Shown here in pieces: positions 39,729 through 47,685 of a stretch of DNA of 64,000 bases. The position numbers and the translations under genes were made by a program. The notes under the pieces are model-generated. The model was not told the DNA's origin. It was given only the letters and a program-made list of their open reading frames with translations, and made no database searches. Source of the DNA: Allorhodoferax sp032337135 (GTDB lineage: Bacteria; Pseudomonadota; Gammaproteobacteria; Burkholderiales; Burkholderiaceae_C); the NCBI RefSeq assembly GCF_032337135.1, contig NZ_JAVXZZ010000001.1:930001-994000 (forward strand), given 5' to 3'. Every line of letters starts with the position of its first letter. Position 1 is the stretch's first letter.

Positions 39729-41795
39729 CTAATAGGGCTTGAAATTGCCAGAGGCCAGCCTGCTGCTTGTAGCAATCGGCACCATGCGGGAGCCGAACAA
39801 CTCGCCATTGGGGCGGGGCAGGCGCGAAGGGCTGGGCGCCCTGTCGTCGGACAAAGTGAAAAACCCCACTGAATCCTGCAGTTGCTGTGCTTGCCCGCTG
39901 AGCTCCTCGCTCGTGGCAGCCAACTGTTCCGAGGCACTGGCGTTCTGCTGCGTGGCCTTGGAGAGTTGCCCCATCGCCCCACCAATCTGCACCACGCTTT
40001 CGCTTTGCTCGGCACTGGCAGCAGCAATCTCCTGCACCAGCTCGCTGGTCTTCTGGATGCTGGGCACGATCTCGTCGAGCAGCTTGCCCGCACGCTCCGC
40101 CGTGGTCACCGAGTTGCCCGCCAACTCCCCAATTTCCTTGGCCGCTTCCTGGCTGCGCTCGGCCAGCTTGCGCACCTCCGCCGCCACCACGGCAAAGCCT
40201 TTGCCATGCTCTCCCGCTCTCGCCGCCTCGATGGCCGCGTTGAGCGCCAGCAGGTTGGTCTGGTAGGCGATGTCGTCGACGATGCCGATCTTGGCGGCAA
40301 TCTGCTTCATGGCCCCCACCGTTTGGGTGACCGCTGCACCGCCTTCCACCGCTTCCTTGCTGGTCTTAGTGGCCATGCCGTCGGTGACCTTGGCGTTGTC
40401 GCTGTTCTGGCTGATCGAGGCACTCATGGTTTCCATTTGCGATGTCGTCTCTTCCACGCTGGCGGCCTGTTCGCTGGCAGCCTGACTCAAGGACTGGGCC
40501 GTGGCCGATACCTGGTTGGCCGCGCCCGTGAGCGCGTCGGCTGCAGCACGTACTTCGCCCAGCACCCGCGCCAGGTTGCTGCAACTGGCATTGGCATCTT
40601 CTTTCAATTGGCTGAATACACCTCCCGAGTCGTGCTCGATACGCTGTGTCAAATCACCTGCAGCAAGACCAGAAAATACCCGCACAACGTCCTGAATGGC
40701 GCGCGCCATGATTTCGGAGGTGGCGTTGGCGTCTTCCTTGAGTTGACCGAAACTGCCCTCGTAGTGGCGTTCCACCCGCTGCCCCAAGTCACCTTTGGCC
40801 AAAGCACCAAAGACACGGGCCACATCGGAAAAAATCTGCGCAGTGGTTTCCAGCATGCTGTTAATGCCGACGCACAGCTCGCCAACCGGGCCCGACTTTC
40901 CTTCCAAGGAGATGCGCCGCGTCAGATCCCCGCGCATGGCCGATTGCGTGACCCCTTGCGCCTCGACCACTGCTTGGCGCAACATTTCATTGGCCAGCAC
41001 CTCCTCCGTGACATCGGTCGCGATCTTGATGACTTTGACCACCCGGCCCATTTCGTCAGTGATCGGTGCATAGGTTGCCTGCAAGCACAGGCGCTTGCCG
41101 GCCTTGGTTCGGCGCTCGAAAACACCTTGCTGGATCTGGCCACCCGCGAGGTCGCGCCAGAACTGCGCATACTCTGGCGATGCCACCAATTGGGCGTCAC
41201 AGAAGATACGGTGGTGCTGCCCCTTGATTTCGCGTTCCTCGTATCCAGTAGCCGAACAGAAGTTCTTGTTCGCCTTCAGGATATTGCCCTGCAGGTCGAA
41301 CTCAATGAAGGCATACGAGGCATCCAGAGCATTGAGGATGCCGCGCGCATTGTGCCGCTCCAACTCCGTTTCGGTGATGTCGTACCGCACGCCGAGGTAC
41401 TTCATGGGCTTACCGTTTTCACCCAATATGGGAGCGATCACGGCATCCACGTAATACGGCGTTCCATCCTTGGCACGGTTCTTCACCACGCCACGGAAGA
41501 TCTCACCATGCCCAATCGTGGACCACATTTGCTTGAACACCTCCTTGGGCATGTCAGGGTGCCGCGTCGTGTTGTGCGGGTGTCCGATCAGTTCCTCGCG
41601 ACTGTATTTAGAGACATCCAGGAACTTCTGGTTGATGCTCAGGATATCGCCCTTCTTGTCCGCTTCCGACACGATACTGGTCATGTTCATGATGTCGGTA
41701 CGGACCTTGAGTTCCGCTTCCAGCTCGGCGATGCGCTGCTCCAGTTGAGCACCATGAACCAATCGGGTCCACAAAGATGTGTTTTTGGCTGCCAT
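39729..41795 (-). CDS. soluble methyl-accepting chemotaxis protein with two PAS domains (MCP-C, BdlA/Aer-like)
   Basis: A 688-residue receptor with no membrane segment. After a short coiled coil (about 15-35) come two PAS domains (about 38-150 and 152-270). The first is Aer-like (TRHPDMPKEVFKQMW); the second has GYEEREIKGQHHRIF. Three tandem HAMP-like modules follow, each with a GDLxxR pattern (about 290-400), then the signalling domain, which is a near copy of MCP-A and MCP-B. It ends in GNFKPY. It is likely an internal redox or energy sensor. It lies 38 bases after cheA. Confidence 0.93.
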   Translation of the reverse strand: MAAKNTSLWTRLVHGAQLEQRIAELEAELKVRTDIMNMTSIVSEADKKGDILSINQKFLDVSKYSREELIGHPHNTTRHPDMPKEVFKQMWSTIGHGEIFRGVVKNRAKDGTPYYVDAVIAPILGENGKPMKYLGVRYDITETELERHNARGILNALDASYAFIEFDLQGNILKANKNFCSATGYEEREIKGQHHRIFCDAQLVASPEYAQFWRDLAGGQIQQGVFERRTKAGKRLCLQATYAPITDEMGRVVKVIKIATDVTEEVLANEMLRQAVVEAQGVTQSAMRGDLTRRISLEGKSGPVGELCVGINSMLETTAQIFSDVARVFGALAKGDLGQRVERHYEGSFGQLKEDANATSEIMARAIQDVVRVFSGLAAGDLTQRIEHDSGGVFSQLKEDANASCSNLARVLGEVRAAADALTGAANQVSATAQSLSQAASEQAASVEETTSQMETMSASISQNSDNAKVTDGMATKTSKEAVEGGAAVTQTVGAMKQIAAKIGIVDDIAYQTNLLALNAAIEAARAGEHGKGFAVVAAEVRKLAERSQEAAKEIGELAGNSVTTAERAGKLLDEIVPSIQKTSELVQEIAAASAEQSESVVQIGGAMGQLSKATQQNASASEQLAATSEELSGQAQQLQDSVGFFTLSDDRAPSPSRLPRPNGELFGSRMVPIATSSRLASGNFKPY
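39891..40576. repeat. receptor signalling-domain direct repeat, copy C
   Basis: About 686 bases nearly identical to the blocks at 34081 and 36610. The similarity stops at the junction with the HAMP-like modules and a few codons before the variable tail. Confidence 0.88.
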
Positions 41796-41833
41796 AGGTC
41801 TCCCCTTCGATTAATTGAAAACGCCTTGCCGAA

Positions 41834-44032
41834 TCAGGCCGACACACCGTGGTGATGTTTCGTGCTTGTCACCAGTTCACCCAGCGAGTTCACGTCGAGG
41901 ATCAGCGCCACTTCACCACTGCCCAGGATGCTGGAGCCGGATATCCCGCGTACCGACTTGAACAGCCTTCCCAGTGGTTTGATCACTGTTTGCTGCTGCC
42001 CGAGCAGCACCTCAACTTCAATCCCATACTGCCCCTTGTCGGAATTGACCACGACCACGCTCACGCGATCGGTGTGTTGGGTCTCGACACCATAGAGAGA
42101 ACGCAGCCGCACCACCGGCAGCATGGCGCCACGCAGCTCCAGACAATGGCGTCCGCTGGCATCGACACGCACATTGCGTCCAGCTGCCTCAATCACCTCC
42201 ACGACGGTTTCCAGTGGAAGCACGAACTTGGACCGCCCCACCCCGACCATGAAGCCATCGATGATGGCCAAGGTCAGAGGCAGACGGATATCAACGATCA
42301 GGCCGTGGCCGGGATTGCTGAGCAGTTTGATGGAGCCGCGCAGACTCTCGATGTTGCGCTTGACGACATCCATACCAACACCCCGGCCCGACAGATTGGT
42401 TACCTGCTCGGCGGTAGAGAACCCCGGCTCGAAGATCATCATGTTGATGACGTCGTCACTGGGCACCACACCAGCTTCGATCAGACCCTTGTTCCAGGCA
42501 CGCTGCAGCACGCGATCTCGGTTGATGCCGCGCCCATCGTCTTCAATGCGAATCAGGATGGCGCCGGTTTCATGCTGGGCACTGAGCACCAGCTTACCCT
42601 GCGGTGACTTGCCCGCGGCCACGCGCTCCTGTGGAGGTTCCAGACCATGGTCGAGGGAATTCCGCACCAGGTGCATGAGCGGGTCCGCGATCTTTTCGAC
42701 CATGGATTTGTCGAGCTCGGCGTCTCCGCCAACGATCTCGAAATTGACCTCCTTGCCCAGACTTGCTGCGGTGTCCCGCACAACCCGACGGAAGCGGCTG
42801 AAGGTCTCCCCCACAGGAACCATGCGCAATCCCAGGGTGCCATTTCGAATTTCTTCGATGAGGCTGTTCATGTGCAGGTTGGCTTCCAGCAGATTGATTT
42901 GCCGACTTTCACGCGCCAGCATGGTGGCTCCCGCGCCAGCGATCACCAGCTCACCCAGCAGATTGATGACTGCATCCAGGCGATCCGCCTGCACGCGGAT
43001 GTACCGCTCTTCGGTGGCGGTGACGGCTTCCTTGATCTTCTGCTGCTTACCCAGGGCTGCCTGCACTGCCTCGGCAGGGACCCCTGCCTGGGCCTCCAAA
43101 AGGTCGCCGATCTTGGCCTTCGGTACCGATGGCATGCCCGCTGTATGTTCCTGGGTGGACAAGACTTGTGCCAGCTTGTCCGGCGTCACGGCCCCCACTT
43201 GGACCAGCATGTCGCCCAGACGCGGCGTCTCAGGAATGGATTCGATGGCACGCGCCAACTTCTGCCCCGGTGTTTCTGGTGCTTGGACATCGAGTTCGCA
43301 ATCGTCCATGACGAAACTGAACGCACCCTCAATGTCGTCCCGGCTTGCCGCGGACTCCAGCTCCATCACAAAGCTCAGATAGCAGCTCTCGGGGTTGATG
43401 TTGACCAGCGGAGGAACCGTGTCGATTCCACATTTCATGGCGACCACATTACCCAGGCCACCGAGGTAACGTGCAATGGACAGGGGATCCATACCATTGC
43501 GGAAGGTATCCGGTCCGAACCGGGCAGAGATGGTCCATACCGCTGGCCCGCTGTTCGACGGCACGTCTGCGGCCTCCGGCGCGCTGGTCTGTGCGGTGGG
43601 TGCCACCGCCGATGTTCCGCTGCTCAAGGCCGTGAGTTGCACGATCAGGTCGGCGCGCAGATCCTTCTGGTCCTGCGTGTCCGCCGCTTCATCGAGTGCA
43701 GTGTCAACGAGGTACTTGATCTGGTCATTGCACTGCAGCAGCAGCGTGTTGATGTCGGGGGTGAGCGCCACGTCGCCGTCCCGCATCTTGTCCAGCAGGG
43801 TTTCCACATGGTGCGTAAAGTCCACCACCCGCGACAGCCCGAAAATGCCCGCCGAGCCCTTGACCGTATGGGCACAGCGGAACAAGGAGTCGAGCAATTC
43901 CCGGTTGTCTGGCTGCTCCTCCAACTCAAGCAGCAGCGCTTCGATGGCCTCGATTTGTTCGGCAGCCTCGCTGATGAAGGCAGGCATCGCCTGCGCTATG
44001 AAGTCCCGATCTGCGTCGCTTGTGGCAGCCAT
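41834..44032 (-). CDS. cheA: chemotaxis histidine kinase CheA with MshEN-like insert
   Basis: CheA phosphorylates CheY and CheB in response to receptors. The 732-residue protein has an HPt domain (His55 in CAHTVKGSAG) and a P2-like domain (about 165-250). A region at 271-330 holds two 24-residue repeats of the form RLGxxL...LxxxLxxQ. The dimerisation, ATPase (HLVRNSLDHG, DDGRGI, GRGVGMD) and CheW-like regulatory domains follow. The repeats look like the MshEN c-di-GMP-binding motif; this is inference. The start ATG at 44032 has GGAG upstream; a GTG two codons earlier is possible. The STAS gene ends three bases before. Confidence 0.95.
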   Translation of the reverse strand: MAATSDADRDFIAQAMPAFISEAAEQIEAIEALLLELEEQPDNRELLDSLFRCAHTVKGSAGIFGLSRVVDFTHHVETLLDKMRDGDVALTPDINTLLLQCNDQIKYLVDTALDEAADTQDQKDLRADLIVQLTALSSGTSAVAPTAQTSAPEAADVPSNSGPAVWTISARFGPDTFRNGMDPLSIARYLGGLGNVVAMKCGIDTVPPLVNINPESCYLSFVMELESAASRDDIEGAFSFVMDDCELDVQAPETPGQKLARAIESIPETPRLGDMLVQVGAVTPDKLAQVLSTQEHTAGMPSVPKAKIGDLLEAQAGVPAEAVQAALGKQQKIKEAVTATEERYIRVQADRLDAVINLLGELVIAGAGATMLARESRQINLLEANLHMNSLIEEIRNGTLGLRMVPVGETFSRFRRVVRDTAASLGKEVNFEIVGGDAELDKSMVEKIADPLMHLVRNSLDHGLEPPQERVAAGKSPQGKLVLSAQHETGAILIRIEDDGRGINRDRVLQRAWNKGLIEAGVVPSDDVINMMIFEPGFSTAEQVTNLSGRGVGMDVVKRNIESLRGSIKLLSNPGHGLIVDIRLPLTLAIIDGFMVGVGRSKFVLPLETVVEVIEAAGRNVRVDASGRHCLELRGAMLPVVRLRSLYGVETQHTDRVSVVVVNSDKGQYGIEVEVLLGQQQTVIKPLGRLFKSVRGISGSSILGSGEVALILDVNSLGELVTSTKHHHGVSA
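43043..43222 (-). other. two MshEN-like 24-residue repeats in CheA
   Basis: Residues 271-294 begin RLGDMLVQVG and end VLSTQ; residues 307-330 begin KIGDLLEAQAG and end AALGKQ. Both are 24 residues with hydrophobic positions in register, separated by 12 residues. The first fits the c-di-GMP-binding consensus well; in the second the central glycine is shifted by one. Binding is not shown. Confidence 0.5.
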
Positions 44033-44034
44033 GG

Positions 44035-44331
44035 TCACACTCCAGCCTGTTGGGAATCCAAGGACTCAAGCCACTGCTTGAACCCCAAGGTTTTGCATGC
44101 GTCGATGAACACCTCACTGGCGTCAACCAGCCTCCATGAGATTTCCTGGTTGCCCAACGCTGCCAGCAACTGCAATCCGGCGCCATCGATTTCCGCCACT
44201 TGCGCCGCGGATATTTCCAGCCTGTCATGCCCTTTGGCGCCTTGCTCTGCCGCCCACGCCAATAGGGCGTCACGCGATTCGAGCGCAGTGTAGATATTCC
44301 ACTCGGAGGGGAGATCAAACTTCTTGCCCAT
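44035..44331 (-). CDS. STAS domain protein in the chemotaxis operon
   Basis: A 98-residue single STAS domain (MGKKFDLPSEWNIYTA...). In anti-sigma-factor antagonists the loop reads D-S/T-x-G and its serine or threonine is phosphorylated; here it is IDGAGL (Asp49-Gly50-Ala51-Gly52), so it cannot be regulated that way. It probably serves as a protein-binding module near CheA. The ATG at 44331 has CAGGAG upstream; a TTG at 44355 is less likely. It lies between cheY (71 bases) and cheA (2 bases). Confidence 0.85.
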   Translation of the reverse strand: MGKKFDLPSEWNIYTALESRDALLAWAAEQGAKGHDRLEISAAQVAEIDGAGLQLLAALGNQEISWRLVDASEVFIDACKTLGFKQWLESLDSQQAGV

Positions 44332-44402
44332 GGGAGACTCCTGCTCTGTCACCAATCAACCGCCCTGTCGGGCGTGCACCACCGTGTGTAAGTGACGATG
44401 GC

Positions 44403-44768
44403 CTATGCGCACAGCTTGCCAACAGCAGAAACCAGCTGGGTCGGAGAAAAAGGCTTGACCATCCAAGCCTTGGCTCCGGCCGCCTTGCCTTCTTCCTTCT
44501 TGGATTCCTGGCTTTCGGTGGTCAGCATGAGGATCGGCATGAATTTGTAGGCTGCGAGTTTTTTCGCCTCTTTGACAAACTCGATGCCATTCATGTTCGG
44601 CATGTTGACGTCGCAAACCACCATGTTGACCTGTCGCCCATCCAGCAGAGCCAAGGCAGCTTTGCCGTCGCCCGCCTCGATGACGTTGTAGCCCGCGCCC
44701 GTGAGCGCCATCTTGACCACTTGGCGCAAGCTTGCAGAGTCGTCGACGATCATTACTGTCTTTGTCAT
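44403..44768 (-). CDS. cheY: chemotaxis response regulator CheY
   Basis: A 121-residue single receiver domain that carries the signal from CheA to the flagellar motor or other targets. The acidic pocket is at Asp9-Asp10, the phospho-acceptor is Asp53 in VCDVNMPNMNG, the switch threonine is in MLTTES, and the conserved lysine is in VKPFSP. The ATG at 44768 follows GATGAGGGCG, a fair ribosome-binding site. It starts 10 bases after the CheZ-like gene, so CheY and its probable phosphatase are co-translated. Confidence 0.94.
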   Translation of the reverse strand: MTKTVMIVDDSASLRQVVKMALTGAGYNVIEAGDGKAALALLDGRQVNMVVCDVNMPNMNGIEFVKEAKKLAAYKFMPILMLTTESQESKKEEGKAAGAKAWMVKPFSPTQLVSAVGKLCA

Positions 44769-44778
44769 TTCGCCCTCA

Positions 44779-45423
44779 TCAGAAAAAAGTCGTTTCTTCA
44801 TTCCCCACAGCACCATCGCGCGCACCATCATGGTTCTCGCGTTGCTCTTTCATGGCGTATTGCGATGCCAACTGCGCAAGCCACTCTTCGGACCGAGGCA
44901 CGCCTGTAGATTGGTCCTGCAAGGTGTGTTGCATGCGGTCAATATCGCTCTCCAACAGCGCCATCATCTGACTGATGCGATCCTGAAACTGGAACGCAAT
45001 ATACATGCGCTCGACCTGCGCCGCGACCATTTGGGTTTCGTGGGAGAACGGCTTGGCAATTTGCTCCAGCGCCTCTACCGCGCTCTGCACCAAGCCCAGT
45101 GCGGTGCGTATGGCCTGCGCCGACGCTTGGGACAACCCAGGATCCGCCAGCACAGGTGCCAGTGTGCGCTCGCAAGCCGCCGTCAATTTGGTGATCCCGC
45201 CATCGGCCTGGGACAGTGCTTGGGTGATTTCCAGTGCCTGGCGTTCCGCTCGGTTGATGTGGGGGTCAATGTCGGAAAAGGCCTGCAGCATCTGCGACAC
45301 AGCCTGCTCGGACTGCAAACGGGACTCTGCAAGATGCCGCACCCAGACCGGTATGACGGAAGCACACAATTGCACTTTCGCCCGGGCCACTCCATCGTCA
45401 TTTGCTGTTGGTGTATTTTTCAT
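44779..45423 (-). CDS. CheZ-like protein, putative CheY phosphatase
   Basis: A 214-residue, mostly helical protein, first gene of the chemotaxis operon and directly upstream of cheY. Residues 146-152 read FQDRISQ, which lines up with FQDLTGQ of CheZ, where the Asp and Gln (D-x3-Q) carry out dephosphorylation of CheY; here they would be Asp148 and Gln152. The rest shares little with E. coli CheZ. The C-terminus ends EETTFF after a flexible stretch, in the place where CheZ has its CheY-binding helix. The start ATG at 45423 is the most convincing; the frame extends 29 codons upstream without likely homology. Confidence 0.7.
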   Translation of the reverse strand: MKNTPTANDDGVARAKVQLCASVIPVWVRHLAESRLQSEQAVSQMLQAFSDIDPHINRAERQALEITQALSQADGGITKLTAACERTLAPVLADPGLSQASAQAIRTALGLVQSAVEALEQIAKPFSHETQMVAAQVERMYIAFQFQDRISQMMALLESDIDRMQHTLQDQSTGVPRSEEWLAQLASQYAMKEQRENHDGARDGAVGNEETTFF

Positions 45424-46050
45424 GAAACGCCGAAACGAGAGTTCTTTGTAACATGGTATTACCGAATTCACCATTTGGGTATCGGCAGTTGGTCCCAGAC
45501 TCCCGCGCATTTGTCACTGCGGCGAAACCGCGTGGCAGGGGCCGTGGCAGCCAACGCCCCGCTAGGACCAGCACGTTTCGGCTGAAAGTTGTGAGACTCC
45601 AGCGGACGGTGGGGGCTGGAGCCGTCGTGGAAAATGCCAGCGGTGCTGCAGCGTCTGAGGATTCTTCGCACCGACTGGCCACGGGTCTTGTGGCACTGCA
45701 TTTCCATCTGCCGCCAGACCATGGAGCTACCCCGGGCCGTTTCCTTCCGGAATCGCAGCGCCAAGACCACACGAGGCTGCCAGATACCCCGCGCATCCGA
45801 AGGAGTTGAGGCACCTGGCGCTGCATGCAAATGCCGCCCATGCATCTCCCCTGTGATTGGCGGCTTCGGCACTCTCGCAACACGGAGACTCCCCGCCAGA
45901 GAACGCAATGGAACCACAGGCATGGGGGGCCTGGCAATTCACCTGACAGCCTCACTAAATCTGGCAAATACCCCGGAGCATCCGGGGTAGATAGCTACAA
46001 CTTTCAGAGCAACCCACGCAATGGGTGCACTGGGGTTCTCCCGTGCCGCA
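45424..46050. other. gene-free region between pgk and the chemotaxis operon
   Basis: About 627 bases with no convincing gene; the open frames on both strands have poor codon structure and no recognisable product. It should hold the promoter of the chemotaxis operon near the left end. At the right end it has a hairpin (45969-45989) and an imperfect member of the 17-nt palindrome family (45994-46010). A decayed gene cannot be excluded. Confidence 0.6.
45969..45989 (-). terminator. hairpin downstream of pgk
   Basis: A perfect 9-bp stem, TACCCCGGA/TCCGGGGTA, with a 3-base loop, about 60 bases past the pgk stop. On the minus strand it is followed by TTTGCC, a short T-run, so it is a moderate candidate for the pgk terminator. 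Confidence 0.5.
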
Positions 46051-47244
46051 TCAGCTCTGAGCGCGCTTCTGCAGTATTTCGAAGGCTGGCAGGGTCTTGC
46101 CTTCCAACACCTCAAGGAAGGCACCACCACCGGTGGAGATGTAGCCCACTTGCTTCTCAATGCCGTATTTGGCGATGGCGGCCAGGGTGTCGCCACCGCC
46201 GGCAATGGAAAAGGCCGGAGATTCTGCAATGGCCTGGGCCACCACCTTGGTGCCGTTCTCGAAGGCTGCGAACTCAAACACACCCACGGGGCCATTCCAG
46301 ACGATGGTACCGGCCACCTTGAGCTGAGCGGCCAGCTTGGCTGCGGTCTCGGGGCCGATGTCCAGGATCAGGTCGTCATCGGCAACCTCGTTGGCTTTCT
46401 TGACGGTGGCAGGCGCATCGGCGGCAAAGGTCTTGGCGCAGACCACGTCGGTAGGAATCGGCACCTCGGCGCCACGGGCCTTCATGGCCTCGATCACGGC
46501 CTTGGCTTCACCGACGAGGTCGGCCTCGGCCAGGCTTTTCCCGATCTTCAAACCGGCCGCCAGCATGAAGGTATTGGCAATGCCACCGCCAACAATGAGC
46601 TGGTCCACATTCTTGGCCAGGCTTTGCAGGATGGTGAGCTTGGTCGACACCTTGGACCCGGCCACGATGGCGGCCAAGGGGCGCTTCGGATTGGCCAGCG
46701 CCTTGCTGATGGCGTCGATCTCGGCTGCCAGCAGCGGACCGGCACAGGCAACCGGCGCGAACTGGGCGATACCGTAGGTGGTGCCTTCGGCGCGGTGGGC
46801 AGTCCCGAAGGCATCGTGCACGAAGATGTCGCACAGTGCGGCCATCTTCTTGCTCAGCTCTTCGTTGCACTTCTTTTCCCCCTTGTTGACGCGGCAGTTC
46901 TCGAGCAGTACCAGCTGCCCAGGTGCTACCTGCACGCCATCGACCCAGTTGGCCAGCAGTGGGACTTCTCGCCCCAACAGCTCGCCCATGCGTTTGGCCA
47001 CCGGTGCCAACGAGTCTTCGGGCTTGAACTCGCCTTCCGTCGGACGGCCGAGGTGCGAGGTGACCATGACCGCAGCGCCTGCGGCCAAGGCCATCTGGAT
47101 GGCGGGAACGCTGGCCCGGATGCGGGTGTCCTCGGTGATGTTGCCCGCATCATCTTGCGGTACGTTCAGGTCAGCACGGATGAAAACGCGCTTGCCAGCG
47201 ACTTTGCCTTGTGCACACAGGTCAGAGAAACGGATGACGTTCAT
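46051..47244 (-). CDS. pgk: phosphoglycerate kinase
   Basis: It transfers phosphate from 1,3-bisphosphoglycerate to ADP in glycolysis. The protein has 397 residues starting MNVIRFSDLCAQGKVAGKRV; family blocks include RADLNVP, TSHLGRP and the C-terminal GGGDTLAAI. The ATG at 47244 was chosen because the start matches homologues; the open frame upstream is not coding. It lies in the same direction as azlD, 89 bases away. Together with fba and pyk it gives three lower-glycolysis genes in this window. Confidence 0.97.
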   Translation of the reverse strand: MNVIRFSDLCAQGKVAGKRVFIRADLNVPQDDAGNITEDTRIRASVPAIQMALAAGAAVMVTSHLGRPTEGEFKPEDSLAPVAKRMGELLGREVPLLANWVDGVQVAPGQLVLLENCRVNKGEKKCNEELSKKMAALCDIFVHDAFGTAHRAEGTTYGIAQFAPVACAGPLLAAEIDAISKALANPKRPLAAIVAGSKVSTKLTILQSLAKNVDQLIVGGGIANTFMLAAGLKIGKSLAEADLVGEAKAVIEAMKARGAEVPIPTDVVCAKTFAADAPATVKKANEVADDDLILDIGPETAAKLAAQLKVAGTIVWNGPVGVFEFAAFENGTKVVAQAIAESPAFSIAGGGDTLAAIAKYGIEKQVGYISTGGGAFLEVLEGKTLPAFEILQKRAQS

Positions 47245-47333
47245 GGACAGCCTTCGGTAGTTGGAATGCAGATTGCCGGGAATTGTAAAAGCGCACGGCC
47301 CGGCGCCTTGCACGCCCGAACAGCCTCGGCAAG

Positions 47334-47681
47334 CTACCAGCCGAGACCAATGTGCAGGGGCAAGTACACCGCCATGCCCGAAAGGATGGTGCCCAGCACT
47401 GCCTGCCCCGAACCCCGCCTCCATGCGAAATACGCCACACCTGCGCCCACGGCGTAAATGCGGGCATCCTGCCAGGTGTGGATGACCGCGCCGTGGGCCA
47501 TCAGGACTTCGGGCACGACGACGGCGGACAGTGCGGCGATCGGTGCGTACTGCAGCCCACGGTTGGCCCATTCGGGCAGCTTCCATTCTCGTTCGCTGAT
47601 GAAAAAGAAGGAGCGCGAGATGACGGTGACACAGGCCATGGCCAGAATGGTCAGCAGCGTGTGCAGGTCCGAGGAGTCCAT
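47334..47681 (-). CDS. azlD: AzlD family branched-chain amino acid export subunit
   Basis: A 115-residue membrane protein with about four hydrophobic segments and the AzlD-type blocks CVTVISRSFFF and LQYAPIAALSAVVVPE. AzlD works with AzlC to export branched-chain amino acids. It starts four bases after azlC ends, so the two are co-translated. The exact substrate is an inference from the family. Confidence 0.88.
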   Translation of the reverse strand: MDSSDLHTLLTILAMACVTVISRSFFFISEREWKLPEWANRGLQYAPIAALSAVVVPEVLMAHGAVIHTWQDARIYAVGAGVAYFAWRRGSGQAVLGTILSGMAVYLPLHIGLGW

Positions 47682-47685
47682 TGGC

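Noticed and set aside
34081..40576. The three receptor repeats considered as a mobile-element footprint.
   Set aside because: The repeats coincide with the receptor signalling domains, with no transposase or target-site duplication; gene conversion explains them better.
45479..45486. GCCGATAC on the minus strand, close to the flagellar sigma28 -10 element, upstream of the chemotaxis operon.
   Set aside because: No TAAA-like -35 element at the required spacing, so a sigma28 promoter is not supported by sequence.
45398..45967. Open frames of 120-190 codons on both strands in the gap before the chemotaxis operon.
   Set aside because: Poor codon structure, many rare combinations and no recognisable domain; mutually overlapping frames on both strands.
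47245..47586. N-terminal extension of pgk through azlD.
   Set aside because: Phosphoglycerate kinase begins at the ATG at 47244; the extension overlaps azlD out of frame.
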